Notes: generated by a model from the sequence alone, not told the origin. DNA of 64,000 bases from Agapetus fuscipes (GCA_951799405.1 OX637339.1:16988001-17052000), one strand, 5' to 3'; shown: positions 22,401 to 33,500, counted from the stretch's first letter. A program made the numbers and translations.

Positions 22401-22812
22401 CCGGAATATTTAGTTTTAAATAATGCCATATGATGATTTTTTCTGGGGATGATTTGAAAATCCTTTAATCAGGTGGTTTCCCGTGGCCTTCCTGATCCTA
22501 TGCCGTTGACCATCCAGTGGATTGGTTCATCCGTCTTCGGAGACGATTTCTCATCTCCAGGGCAAGAGGGTGCCCTACCAGTTATAACTGGTTGGTTGTT
22601 TATACCGACAACTATTCGGTTATGGGAAATAAGGAGGGATTGAGGAGCATAAGAGTATGATTGGATAAGGAAAAGGAATTGTGTCCCCCGGTTAGGAGTG
22701 GGAGAAACACAATAGCTTGCGGAGGCAGGATCGCTATTCCTGAACAGATCTAACCATTACCGGGATCGTAAAGGTGTATCTGCCGCTACCTTTAACTACC
22801 ATAACGAATGTT
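19473..22812 (-). mobile_element. Full-length RTE-like LINE with exact 11-bp TSD
   Basis: The element occupies 19484-22801 and is flanked by TAACGAATGTT at 19473-19483 and 22802-22812. On the minus strand it has ~370 bases of 5' UTR, one long intact ORF, and a very short 3' UTR ending in (GAA)n iterations. An ORF followed almost at once by a short microsatellite-like tail is typical of RTE-clade LINEs. The intact ORF and perfect TSD indicate a recent insertion. Confidence 0.9.
19508..22429 (-). CDS. RTE-like LINE ORF: AP endonuclease plus reverse transcriptase
   Basis: A 973-residue intact ORF encodes the two enzymes for target-primed reverse transcription. The N-terminal half is an apurinic-endonuclease-like domain: GTWNARSL near residue 33, ISEMRW near 60, a GDFN motif and a GSDHSLL motif. 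The centre is reverse transcriptase: SPGPDNI, CFIDYEKAFDRV, GVRQGCVLSPTLFNLY, and the catalytic YADD with its Tyr at residue 721. The C-terminal part contains RYLGCVVNEKW and LYGMEGW..RISWRDRVTN..GHIMRNEKY blocks. No stop or frameshift was seen. I use the first Met of the frame; the initiator is not proven. Such ORFs are often mislabelled in databases as craniofacial development protein 2-like. The clade assignment (RTE-like) is by motif style. Confidence 0.9.
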   Translation of the reverse strand: MALFKTKYSGGKNPPIGSPGGNVLSKTKTKHFGTWNARSLYGAGRLECAMKEMHRLGIDLLGISEMRWKGSGRESTSEYEIYFSGNSEPDHRRGVGFIVSKKMNSTVLNFVAQSDRVAMLQMKGHGVNTNVIQVYAPTADKNEEEIEAFYEDVTGVLKLTKHEEVTIVMGDFNSKVGAGVPNDVMGAWGLGERNERGERMIRFCQEEGFMIMNTFYQLPARRLYTWKSPRDQDEHIVRNQIDYMLINKRFKNAITSVKTYPGADIGSDHSLLMGKILLKLKKVPKKVKKIATDPRLLKEQNIKEKVRNELENGIQNLSEVSEVEQLWNGLKDTMCKTSEKYLKTAKRAHKEWITDDILSLMEERRKWLPRDRQKYREVHKEIQKKIREAKQKLEEERCTEMEDLDNRHDTFNLHKRIKESIKQGRGRPLTQLMHNNGNLAVTIDEKKVLWETYVEELYMDTRNERHGVEIAMDGSQILQDEVEYAIKQIKNGKSPGPDNIHGEILKLMEGNALKKITLLFNKVYESGNLPEDWLKSYFITIPKNINAKKCEEHRTISLMSHVMKSFLKIILKRIYQQCDQQLSAEQFGFRNGFGTRDALFGLQVLVQRCLDMNKDVYVCFIDYEKAFDRVRHDKLISILKDIGIDDKNTRIIANIYWQQTASVLVESSETRQIPIRRGVRQGCVLSPTLFNLYSERIMAQALHEAREGIVVNGQLVNNLRYADDTVLLADTQADLQTLLTRINVASKEAGININFKKTKVMVISRNTNASVHVELDGESIERCTSYRYLGCVVNEKWDMCQEVRSRLEQARNVFAKMSKLLLCRNLSLELRKRIVRCYVFPIALYGMEGWTLTQALERRIEAFEMCLYRKMLRISWRDRVTNEEVLQRMRTTKELLPTIKQRKLMYFGHIMRNEKYRLLHLIIQGKIEGRRSQGRRRTSWLKNLRQWFGRSTKSLFRAAASKLKIAMMIADLR

Positions 22813-22854
22813 GTTAATGTTAAATGTAACGAAAATTCATTTTCACTTTTAAGA

Positions 22855-23224
22855 GTGCCCCCTTTACACCAACCTCTTCACTTAAAGTGGCTGCTTGGCA
22901 CGCTTTCATTTCTTCTGAAGGCTGAGTAAACTTTGCCAGTATTTTGTTTTGGATTTGAAATTAACATCAATCTTGGTGGGGATCAAACCTTAGCTCTCTG
23001 GTATTGAAAGCAAGCGCTTTACGCCAACCATTTCAGTTGAAGTGAGAGGTTTCCCAGCTCCCAAGTTTGCTGGTACTGATTTCTTGTGAAGGCTGAGAAA
23101 ACATTACTGGTATTATTGTATGGCTTTTGAAATATGGGAAATCATTTCTGAGACCCTCGGCGGGATTTGAACCCGAGCTCTCGACATGGGATGCAAGTAC
23201 TCTACCGACTGAGCTATCGAACAG
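22855..23224 (-). mobile_element. Two SINE1 copies, reversed, in tandem
   Basis: About 22855-23018 and 23019-23224 are two reversed copies. The second has a well-kept tRNA-like head (B-box complement GGGATTTGAACCCGAG, then GACTGAGCTATCGA). The first is older. Confidence 0.7.
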
Positions 23225-23229
23225 ACATG

Positions 23230-23546
23230 GTTCGATGAAGTCAAATCTGGCATTTAATAGAGAATAACAACTCTTCCGAAAAATAGGATGGTCGTGTACG
23301 TCACTGAATCTATTTTGATTGTTTCAGTTGTTGTAAGGCTTCTGCGTGAAATACCAATTGACATTTATCTGGCAAAAAGTCACCCAATAACGTAAAGGAA
23401 TGGAAAAGGTTATGTTTGATTAAACGAATACTCGTTGGCTATTGGAATGCTTGGTTTAACAAAAAGGAACTTATATCATAGTGATGTAAACTGAAAAAAA
23501 CATTCATAAAAATTAAAAAAATAATGGTCAGGATGTTAAATAAATA
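23230..23546. other. No gene recognised
   Basis: AT-rich unique-looking sequence between repeats. Nothing further was seen. Confidence 0.35.
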
Positions 23547-23785
23547 TTAGGATGATTTATTTTGTGAGTGCTGTTTTTTTTTTGTGTGAAGCACACAGGT
23601 CATCATTGTAGAAAGCACTAATACTGGAGCAAGACCCGGTTGATGTAAGGCTGAATGGACATTAGATGAACGGTCTTTGGTAAAGGCAATGAAAGTTCAA
23701 CCTAACGAAAAGCAACTTTTAAAAAAATAAATGATATTCGACCTTTGGAATACGAGTCCTTAGCCTCAAACACTAGACTACAGAC
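23547..23785 (-). mobile_element. SINE2 copy, reversed
   Basis: Reverse SINE2 running from 'GGATGATTTATTTTGTGAG' (3' end) through AAGACCCGGTTGATGTAAGG to the A-box complement AAACACTAGACTACAGACAT. Confidence 0.7.
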
Positions 23786-23802
23786 ATCCATAAAGTGTCA
23801 TT

Positions 23803-24097
23803 ATGCTACCAAGCTACACCTACAGTGTAACTTCTAGCCTGCATTATCCCCAAAGAGGCGTGTGGCGATTCGAAACCTAATTATTTTTACCGGTAAAGGG
23901 CCTCGGCCCGGCCTCACGCTTACCACTTCAGTTAAAGTGAAAGTTTCCCAGCTTCCGAGAGGGCTGTCACTCTTGTGTCGTGATTGCCTTGTCAGTATTT
24001 TATGTTGGGGTTGTAATATACACCGAAACGGGGAATCATTTCTGACACCATCGGCATGGAATGCAAGCACTCCACCAACTGAGCTACCGACCGGACT
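23803..24097 (-). mobile_element. SINE1 copy, reversed, nearly full length
   Basis: The 3' end (ACACCTACAGTGTAACTTCT) leads to body and head, ending ACTGAGCTACCGACCGGAC. The B-box region is deleted, so only the A box remains recognisable. Confidence 0.75.
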
Positions 24098-24390
24098 TTT
24101 AGAAATGAAACAAGTAGGGTAAGATCATTGGCAGGTGACAGGGCTGTGTGTATGTACGCAGACTTTGCCCTTATTTGCTCTTGTAAGTAACCACCACCCC
24201 CCCACCCTGCACATCTGGGTCACACACACTGTAAGGCTGTGACATGTGACATCACAGCAGATAACTGTGCTGCTCTATTTCCTAGCGATGCATAATACGA
24301 GTACTACACACAATTCTTGATAGTTATTAGTTACAACTTATAAGTGACCAGCACTGTACCCACAGTATAAAACATTGCGTAGACTCACCT

Positions 24391-24655
24391 CTAATCTAAT
24401 CTAATCTAATCTAAGCTGCAAAGATATATATCATTTAAAATTTATATTAAATGCATTCCCACAAGCAGATATGTATAATTTCGCGCTAACACATGCCGCA
24501 TGTGGACCTACAACACAAAAACCAAATCTCAAATAAACATAAGCCTTGCAACTCTTGCCGTCCTTCCCTGAAACAGGGGTGACATTGGCAAAGTGAACCA
24601 ATTTTTTACAGTATGGGTGGTCAGCCGCATAACAACCTATAAGTCAAGGAACATA
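24391..24655 (-). repeat. R1 repeat with (TAATC)n tail
   Basis: Near full-length reverse copy. On this strand it opens with repeated CTAATCTAATCTAATC, the complement of a variable (GATTA)n tail at the R1 3' end. A simple-repeat tail suggests retroposition. Confidence 0.85.
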
Positions 24656-24739
24656 CATGACAAATTACATTTTTTAAAATCAATAAATAATAATATATAC
24701 ATGGACATAAAAAACTAAATCATAAAACCAATTTTACTT

Positions 24740-25060
24740 TAACAAACCCCAGCCGCCAACATCACACATCAACCGCCATTTCTTTCTATCCTTACATACT
24801 TCTTTCATTTCCTCCAGAGTCATAACCTTCTTCATACAAGCTCTTCTTTTATTATGACTCTGGATATTCCATTCATTCGCAATTTCGGATATTTGGTCCA
24901 TCCATACCTTTCTCGGTCTTCCTCTACCACGACATCCATCTATTCTAGCAACATACCTCCATTGTTGGAAGAGTATGGAAGTAAGACGTGGGCAAGGAAT
25001 GAAAGCAAACTAAGTAAAGTACAGTTAAAATATTATCTGTACAGGACAGCAACCAAAAAT
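24740..25060. mobile_element. LINE RT-ORF C-terminal fragments in both orientations
   Basis: The minus strand (about 24740-24950) reads RGRPRKVWMDQIS and ..RRACMKKVMTLEEMKEVCKDRK.., the same family as 10540-11480. From about 24960 a short plus-strand piece reads EEYGSKTWARNESKLSKVQ.., the 'YGSETW' region. They meet near 24955, as the pair near 10790 does. Confidence 0.65.
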
Positions 25061-25079
25061 AAAACGCAGTATGTGTATG

Positions 25080-25336
25080 TTCCTTGACTTATAGGTTGGT
25101 ATGCGGCTGACCACCCATGCTGTAAAAATGGTTCACTTTGCCAATGTCACCCCTGTCCCAGGGAAGGACGGCAATAGTTGCAAGGTGTATGTCCATTTGA
25201 GATTTGGTTTTTGTGTTGTAGGTTCACATGCCGCATGTGCAAGCGCGAACTTGTACGTGTCTGGTTGTGAAAATGCTTGTAATGTGAATCTCCAATGCAA
25301 CATATCTTTACAACTTAGATTAGGTTAGATTAGATC
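25080..25336 (+). repeat. R1 repeat, full length, with (TTAGA)n tail
   Basis: Starts TTCCTTGACTTATAGGTTGG and ends CAACTTAGATTAGGTTAGATTAGAT. One of the most complete copies and a good consensus seed. Confidence 0.85.
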
Positions 25337-25402
25337 CGACGAGGCGACATCACAATTCTTCCCCTGGCTTTTCGTTCGAACTCCATTATAATAATAATTT
25401 TA

Positions 25403-25465
25403 GGATGATTTATTTGGTGAGCGCTGTTTTTGTGTGTATCACACCTCAAGAGCCCTCTATTATGA
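25403..25465 (-). mobile_element. SINE2 3'-end fragment, reversed
   Basis: Only the distal block survives: 'TTTAGGATGATTTATTTGG' and 'GTATCACACCTCAAGAGCCC'. Confidence 0.55.
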
Positions 25466-25854
25466 TTATGTATGACATAGACAAAGCTGTGATGGATTGC
25501 CAGGGCAAAGTTTAAGTAATAATTTATAATTACTTGCTAAAGGACTTTATTCACATAGACCTGTAACATTTGCATGCCGAGGCATAAATTAAATTTGTGT
25601 CGAGTCCATTTTTTTATTTGTTAGTCATACCTGAAATATTCTTTAGAATAATAAAAATGAAAAGTACATTAATAAATACAAAAGTGTTTAAATAATAATT
25701 GTGTTAAAAATGTGGGAGGCAAATCCAAAAGTGTCGAGGAATGTATCCTTGCCCGCTGGTACACATCCACCTGAGGTCATCAGAAGGACTTTCTCAGAAA
25801 GGTGATAATTTACAACAGAAACTCTGGTTAACCCGTACATAAATATTGTGTAGG
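25466..25854. other. No gene recognised
   Basis: Includes a short segment ('GACATAGACAAAGCTGTGATGG..TTGCCAGGGCAAAG') related to 14145-14200 and 50055-50100, part of an unresolved repeat family. Otherwise nothing was seen. Confidence 0.35.
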
Positions 25855-26145
25855 CTGTGTCTCAACAAAGGCTCACGGCCTCCCTCACCACAATCCTCCA
25901 GGACTCTCTGTCTTGTGCCGCTTCCCTCCATGGTCCCCTCACTCCCAGGACTTCCGCGTCAGCCTCGACATTGTTCATCCACCGTTTCCTGAGACGTCCG
26001 AGTGGTCTGTCACCAGAAGGGACACATTTTTTAATATCCCGGAGTCCTCTGCACCTACTGCACTGAAGTATTCTTAGTTTTATTACTTGAACTCTTGAAA
26101 TGTGGACCTCAGCGCCGCGCTGGTATGGATGCGCCATATTGTCCC
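25855..26145 (-). mobile_element. LINE RT-ORF C-terminal fragment
   Basis: The minus-strand translation PSGDRPLGRLRKRWMNNVE..LGV..WREAAQDRESWRIVVREA is the classic 'RxxGRPxxRWxDxVxxDL...A.DRxxWRxxV' tail of non-LTR reverse transcriptase ORFs. A second copy at 54900-55330 is split by a MITE. Confidence 0.75.
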
Positions 26146-26544
26146 TTTAGTGCTTGTTTGTCTTTGTGGCCATCAGAGGTAATTTCGCATGAGCAATGTT
26201 TATATGTGTACTGGACCAATGTGTCTTATGAAAACAGGAAATTGATTTTAAAAATATATTAAAACAGCTCTCTCATTATCATGTTTTACGTTGTTTTTTT
26301 AGTTCAGATTCTAACGAATGTGATTCTTAAGACAATTTCATTGAAAGGTCATATTTGATTGCGGATAAGCTAAACAAGCACTGAGGGGACAATATGTCAC
26401 CCTCAGGTACGGGTCCCAGAATGCGATGAAACATTTTTTGCTCAAAAACCAGTGCCTGTATTATAAAACATTGTATGATTAATTAAATAAATACACTGTT
26501 TTAATTCACTTATTATCACTTATTAAACCACCAAACCCTGAAAA
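26146..26544. other. No gene recognised
   Basis: AT-rich sequence without coding signature. Confidence 0.35.
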
Positions 26545-26680
26545 ATATATAAAACATTGCAATAACTCATCTAAATTGGGTAAATCTAAAAAATGTATGG
26601 AAACTAAATCACTCTTTAGGAGTGTCGTCATATATTCCATACATTTTGTTATTTATGCAATCAAGGCAAGATTTACACAA
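26545..26680. repeat. Short fold-back repeat (R5 core)
   Basis: Contains AAAATGTATGGAAACTAA..AGGAGTG..ATTCCATACATTTTG, the same hairpin-forming unit as at 13915-14045. Confidence 0.55.
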
Positions 26681-26804
26681 TCTTTTTTACTCGGGGTATA
26701 GAAGCAGGCTCGGATTAAGGGGGGTTCGAGCGGTGCAGCCGAACCAGGGCCCCCACGTCCTAAGGGGCTCCCAAGAACTTTGAAGTAGTATACTTCAAAG
26801 AAAA

Positions 26805-27283
26805 TCCCTTGACTTATAGCTGTGTATGCGGGTGACCACCCATGCTGTAGAATGTCACCCCTGTTTCAGGGAAGGTCGGCAGGAGTTGCAGGGTGTATGA
26901 TAATTTAAGATTCGGGTTTTTAAATTGTAAATCCCAGTGGCGAAGGGTGCCATACAAGCCGGTTCCCATCGGCTTCCCTTTTAAAATGATCTAACAAAGT
27001 AGTTAAAAAATATAGGCACAAAGTAAAAAAATGCATTTAAAACCAAAGAAACAATACATATTTTTCCCCCATTGAAACCATGCAGTCTACTTTATTATCA
27101 TTTTTGCCTCATTTTAAAAGGGAAACCGATGGGAATCGGCTTGTATGGCACCCTTCGCCACTGGTAGGTCCACAAGCGGCACGTTTAAGCGCGAACTTAT
27201 ACGTGTCTGCTTGTGAAAATGCATGTAATGCGTATCTTTAATGTTACATATATTTGCAACTTAGATTAGATTAGAAATAAAAC
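26805..27283 (+). repeat. R1 repeat split by a hAT-like MITE
   Basis: Forward R1 from CCTTGACTTATAGCTG to GTAAATCC (26934). It resumes at GTAGGTCCACAAGCGG (27164) and ends GCAACTTAGATTAGATTAG. In unbroken copies the same position reads GTAGGTCCACATGCGG. Confidence 0.85.
26935..27163. mobile_element. hAT-like MITE, ~50-bp TIRs, 8-bp TSD
   Basis: The left end CAGTGGCGAAGGGTGCCATA pairs with the right end TATGGCACCCTTCGCCACTG. Pairing continues for about 50 bases with a few mismatches. Flanks GTAAATCC (26927-26934) and GTAGGTCC (27164-27171) match at 6 of 8 positions, an aged 8-bp TSD. A CAGTG start and an 8-bp TSD point to hAT. The interior is AT-rich and non-coding. A second copy ends at position 91 of the window. 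Confidence 0.85.
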
Positions 27284-27469
27284 GTGGACCGGATTCAGTA
27301 ATTAGTCCTCAGATAAATTTTTAGTGGCAATAAGTATAAGTTTATTTTGTGGTAGGCAAGAAGGACAGACCTTTCTTGTTAAAACTTCTCAGTATAATGG
27401 TAATACTGTGGCAAATTTCAAAGCCTGAATGTGCACATAAAGCTAATGTATTGCTTCACCTTCTTCCAG

Positions 27470-27582
27470 TGATGCAGAAGGAGTGATTGGCGCGGCTGGA
27501 GGTGTTGGGATACCGTCAGGAGGCTCCAGCAACTCCAGCCTCTCCTCCAAGAGCAATGACAGCGCCACGGCTGAAAACCAAG
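27470..27582 (+). CDS. RhoGEF exon 1 of those visible (linker)
   Basis: Preceded by a pyrimidine tract and CTTCTTCCAG, followed by GTAATC. Encodes a Gly/Ser-rich linker (VGIPSGGSSNSSLSSKSND). The first base completes a codon split with an upstream exon outside the recognised set. Ends in phase 1. Confidence 0.75.
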
Positions 27583-30500
27583 GTAATCCATCCATCCATA
27601 AGACTCACAACTGAGCTACACGTAAAGTGTAAATTCTTACCTACGTTATCCTCAAAAGAATCGCAGGCGGCGATTTGTGACCTATTTATTTTTAAAGGTA
27701 AGGGTGCTGGCTCTTATTTTTTGTGGAGGCTGAGTAAACCTCACCAGTACTTTATTGTAGGTTTGAAATAAACACCGAAATGGGAAATCATTTCTGTAAT
27801 GTAATATGAATCTTAAATGATATATATCTTTGTAATTTAGATTCTTCTCAATGGCATCTGTTGAACCAGGGTCAAAGTTATGGTCAATGGGCCTAACAGA
27901 AATCAAACCAGTGTTGTTTTTTTTTTAATCCTTTTTTCGAATCCTACCGACACCCTCGGTGGGATTCGAACCCGAGCTCACGGCAAGGAATGCAAGCACT
28001 CTACCAACTGAGCTATCGACCGGACCCGCTTGGCCATAGTTCTGATTCACATTCAGATCGTCTCTTCTACAGACTTTGTTTTCATAGCATTGCTATTTAT
28101 TATTAAATATACCAATAAACATAACATAAACTCTTCATATTTCCATTTACCTTCCAGGAGGATCTCAGTCGGAGTGGTCTGACGAGGAAGAGTCCACGGC
28201 ACCATGGTCGGCCCGCGCTCCGGCAGAACTCCTGGCCACCATGTCTTCACACGCAAGGAAGAGGCAGGACCTCATACACGGTGAATATTATACTTCTACT
28301 TCTCGTGCCTCATCAGTGAAGTTTAGCAACCATCTTAGCAATTTGCATAGGTCAGCCAAAAAAAAAGTTAAACCGCCTTCAGGTTATGCTAATTTTGATT
28401 AGCGAGACTGCCAATTCAGGATGTCCAAATTTACCCACATCACTCCATCGTTGAAACTGCATTGACTTTAGAAAGGGTGGTCTACTGTGTTTGTCTGCTG
28501 GTTTACCAAGTTGGTGGGGCTGCTTTATATTTGGCTGACAAGTTCTCACCCATTGAGATGGGTGTAAGATGAGGATGTGGGGTGGTTGACTTGGTCCAGC
28601 CGCACCATCAATCACGCATCAATTTTGAGGACCTTGCTTTCCAGTTTGTGGGCCCAATGGAGTGGAACAGACCACCATGAAGTGTGAGGAAGGCAAAAAC
28701 TGTTGGTGTCTTTAAAGGAGCATGAAAGACGCATTTTTTTTTTTTTTAAGGGAACCTTTTGCGGAAGACTCCCCAATTCCTGAAAGGCTTGGGGGTCTTT
28801 ATCACCCAAGAAGGGTGCCACAGAGGTGTTGCTACAAGCCTGGTAGTCGTCGCTACAAAGCGCAAATTCTCAAGCAAGATCCATTGTTTTTTACAGGCTT
28901 GATGAACCCTTTATATATATGAGGATTATTTATTCGGCGAGCGCTATTTTTGTTATTTACCTCATGAGCCCTCTGAGAGAGTGGTCGTCGCTGTAGAAAG
29001 CGTCAATTCTCAAGCAAGACCCAGTTGCTGCAAGGCTGGATGGACCTTTGGTGACCGGTCTTTGGTAAAGATATATGAATTTTAAAATCCAGCTAAGAGC
29101 ATATTTGAAAATATAAATGGTATATATTTTTGTGCTCCGCCGGGATTTGCATTGTTACAAAAAATCTATTTTTTTAAGAGGGTGAGACATGCGATACGTC
29201 ACAGTCCTTAGAGTAAAGAATTCTTTGATCCTTAAGCTATCCAATGGTATAATTGAATTTAGGATGAAGATGATCGATATGAAGTTGCAACACCAAACTG
29301 TATAACCCAATTTTTTTATTATTTACTTTATTAACTTGCCTCCAACTATGAAAGCAATTTTTAAGGCTTATGGCCGAATTTAGCCATTTGGATGGGCAGT
29401 CACTGGGTTTTAGGTTAATCGTTCAAATAATGACTGCAACACTTTTGTATGATTGTTCATAATATTGTTATGTAAATATGAAATATAAATATTTAAAATA
29501 AGTAGGTATTAGTTATAGGAATTCTGTATTGTATTGTGTGGGTAGGAATCATTGAATAAAATACGTGAAGCATCGAGAAATAATAATTACTATGCCTTTC
29601 TGGAACTGTCTAGCAAATATAGGTCTAGATTGTACTGTTTTAAAGAGTATAAGAAGGGTGCGAGTGGCTTGCAGGGCCAGTAGTATCATACGAGATTTAC
29701 AAACACATAGAACTAACTTGATCAGTGAACAGAAACCAAGTGGAATAGTCGAGAAAGCTTTGTGAAAATAAATTATTTAAAAGTGTAAAATAAACAACTG
29801 TATAAGAAGACCTGTGTATTTTAATTTGAAAGACTTTTGAACCCTAATTTCGTAACAATATTTATTTGACACATTAAGTCAATATTAGCACTGGGTCACA
29901 TTTATTATATTGGATGAGAACTCAGGCGACATGTTGCTTGCACACCGGTTTTAGAGAGAGAGCAAGACACAAGGAAACAGGAAGCTGTCAAAAACACTGA
30001 CATAAACTTAGCAAAAACCACCATAGACAATAGTGCAAATGCATCTTGGTAGGTATATTAACATTATTTAATGTTAGTTCTTAACAGCTTATTCACGTCC
30101 AAAATCCCGTCGGACGGCCAAGTATGTTGAATTATCAAGGCACAGCTGTATTTTAATTTAAACATTTATTGTGTATTTTTCCAGAACTGATAAAATCCGA
30201 AATCTCCCACGTGAAGTGGCTGCGTGTGCTTCACCGCGTGTTCTACGTCCCCCTGCAGAGGGGCAACCTGCTCTCCCACAGCGAGCTGCGGGCGCTGTTC
30301 CCCAACCTGCTGGACGTGCTGCAGCGGCACAAGAAGCTGGCCAGCGATCTGCGCGCCCTGCAGCGGGAGGCCACCGTTCCCACCCGACCACTGGCCGCTT
30401 CCCTCATTGCCATGGTAACATAGCGACACACGCGACCCAAACAAATTAAAAAAATATATCTATACCGCATACCTATTTCACATGAATGATCTATCTATAA

Positions 30501-33500
30501 TTTTCAATTTAAGCTGTACTTGTAAAGCAAGTTTTTACCACATTGTCCCTGAAGGGTGGTGTATATGCGTTTTATTTTTACAGTTAAGATAGCTGGCCTT
30601 ATGACAACCACTTATATTGAAGTGACGGTGTCCCAGCGCACAAGGGTGTTTCTTTGCTGAATAAATATTGGTTTGAGAGAAACACCGAAACCGGTAATCA
30701 TTTGTGAGAATGTTGGTTGGGATCAAACCCTAAGTTCTGGCATGGAACCCAAGCATTCTTCCAACTGAACTATCGACCGGACTCAAAAAGAATCAAACAT
30801 TTAGAATCATACTGTTATGTAAATATAAATATTGAAATAAGTATGGGTAGTTATAGTTATAAGAATCCTCATAAGTATTGGTGGGTAAGATCGATAATTG
30901 TGTATAAGTGTAGAATTCTCTAGGCTAAGTAGGTATTTGTTATAATTATAGGAATTCTGTATTGCATTGGTGGGTAGGATTGATGGTTGTGTCTCTAGGT
31001 ATTACGTGAAGCATCGAGAAATAATAATTACTATGCCTTTCTGGAACTGTCTAAGCAACTATAGGTCTAGATTGTACTGCTCTAAAGAGTATAAAGGGTG
31101 CAAATGGCCTGCAGGGCCAGCAGTATCATACGAGACTTACAAACACATAGAACTAACTTGATCAGTGAACAGAAACCAAGTGGAATAGTCGAGAAAGCTT
31201 TGTGAAAATAAATTATTTAAAAGTGTAAAATAAACAACTGTATAAGAAGACCTGTGTATTTTAATTTGAAAGACTTTTGAACCCTAATTTCGTAACAATA
31301 CATTCTCACATTTCTCACATAAACTTTACCTACTCCACTCCAACCGCAAAGTCGTTCTCTAAAAGTAAAAGTTGTTGTATTATTCCTTCCAGTTGGGTGA
31401 GGGCCGCTACGCCACAGCTCTGGCCAAGTTCTGCGGGGGTCAAGGCCTGGCGCTGGAGGCCCTCAAGGAGAGAAGGAGACGCAACAAGGAGCTGAATGCC
31501 TTCCTGGTGAGGAGCGAGCAGGACCCACTGTGCGCTCGCCTGGGGCTCAGGGATCTGCTGGCCTGTGTGTGGCAGAGGTAACAATAGCAACGCTCTTGTA
31601 TTGCTTCACTTCTTAAGTTGTATATTTCTGAAGAGTGTGCTGGGCTGCTCTTAACTTCTCAAGTGCCGGAAAGCGGATCCGCGCTCATAGTACTAATCAC
31701 TTTTTTTTTTTTCTGGAGTTTTTACATAGAAATAAGATCTAAAATTGTTTAAAATACTGCTATTAGGTAAAACTACCCGCCAATAAACTCAAAGCATTCA
31801 TTTTGGTTAGTGAATATTTAAAAAAAAAAGTTGAAGTTGACTTTGTACATTGAGGAGTTAAAAGATGATATTCTTAATTTTTTTACAAAACCCACACACA
31901 ACAAAAAAAATGCTTTGGTTGCATTATTATAAAGGGTAAATGCTCCCTAACATTTATGTACTTATTCTTAAAAAAAATATTTAAAAAAATTTAAGCACGG
32001 GGGGGGGGAGGGGTCAGCCTCAACCTATGTATCAGTCAAGGAGCAAGATCCTTTCAAGAAATTCTCCAGTGTCTGCTACCATTGATTGCACAGATATTAA
32101 ATCTGCCTTTTAAATTCCAGGCTCACAAAGTACCAACTGCTCCTGGAGGGCATTGTGAAAACGGGCCAGGCGGAGGAGGCCAGCCAGCCGCAGTACTCAG
32201 AGGAGGAGGACTTCCCCAAGGTCGCGCAGGCCCTGGAGCTGGCCAAGGATGTGCTGCACACGGTCAACACGGCCATCAAGACCACAGAGAACGAGCACAG
32301 GTACTATAAAATTTGACATCTCTGGTCAGGTATGATACCAAAGGGGGAAGCTTAGGAGGTTTTTTAGGAATGAGATAAATATATGGAAAAAAGAAAACGG
32401 GATGCTGTGAGTTATCTTTGACCACATTTAATTAAAACTAAAGTTTTCTTTAAAAGAAGGTTTTTTAGAAATATGTTTTCCGTGTCTGTCTGTGGAGCTA
32501 TTTTATTTATGACCGAAATGTCCTTGATTGATACGTCTGAACAAATTATTTGTGGCCGAGATTTCTATGTCCAAAATGTTGTTGACCAAACAGTCATATG
32601 AACGAACTGTCGTATGACCATATTGTCCGTAACTGATGTGCCTGTGGACGAGTTATTTGTAGATAGATAGATAAGGCAAAATTTGTATAGCGCCTTTTAT
32701 GACAGTGTGTCACTACAAAGGCGCTTGTCCGTATGATTGGACTAAGAGGTGAGTCTTGAGACCTCTTTTAAATGGTCTCTCCATATCCAGTTCCCTCAGT
32801 GAGGCGGGAATAGCGTTCCAAGTCATTGGAGCGGCTGCCTTGAATGCTCTGTCTCCAAAAACAGTGCGGGGCCTTCTTGCAGGGATGTCCAGGCAGCTGC
32901 TTCTTTGTGGCTGAGTTGTGGTTGCTCAAAACATCGTTGGCCGGAAAGTCATAAGAACAAACTGTCATAATTATTACCAAATTGTCCGTGACCGATGTGC
33001 CTGTGGAAAAATTATTTCTGGCTGAGTTGTCTGTGGCCGAAATGTTGTATGAAAAGTCTTGTGGACAAATTGCCATGTGAACACATTGTCCATAACCGAT
33101 GTGCCTGTGGACAAAATATTTGTGGGGGAGCTGTCTGTGTCCAAAGTGTCGTTGACCGAAAAATTGTGCGTTCAAACTGTCATGTGACTGATTTGTCCAT
33201 GGACGAGTGTACGGATTTGTTGTGACACTGTGTCGAAATAAAATGTTCCCCCCTGATATCATCTGTGGATCACATCTCTCTCAACTAAGCTTTTTGAGAT
33301 TTAAGCCATGGTTTCTTACTTTTCAGATTACGCAGCATCCAGATGAAGCTGGAGGTCCGCAGCCACGGGGGTACAGTACTCCCTGATAGCGACCCCAACG
33401 CAGACCTCAAGAGGCTGGACCTCTCCAAGCACAGCCTCGTCATGGAGGGCACGCTGAGCATCAAGCAGGACACCAGCAAGAGAGTCAACGTCCTCGTAAG

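Noticed and set aside
20337..22433. Several plus-strand frames of 60-150 codons within 20.3-22.4 kb
   Set aside because: They are antisense shadows of the intact LINE ORF.
24391..24414. Telomere-like repeat (CTAATC)n
   Set aside because: It is the short variable tail of an R1 copy and recurs at other R1 3' ends; it does not match the common arthropod telomere unit and is too short.
30158..30470. Several overlapping open frames on both strands around exon 3
   Set aside because: The GC-rich exon lacks stops in all frames. Only the plus frame with DH-domain similarity and matching splice phase is real.
29466..31297. Provirus with two LTRs
   Set aside because: Each LTR has its own different 4-bp TSD and the sequence between them holds a host exon and a SINE, so they are two solo LTRs.
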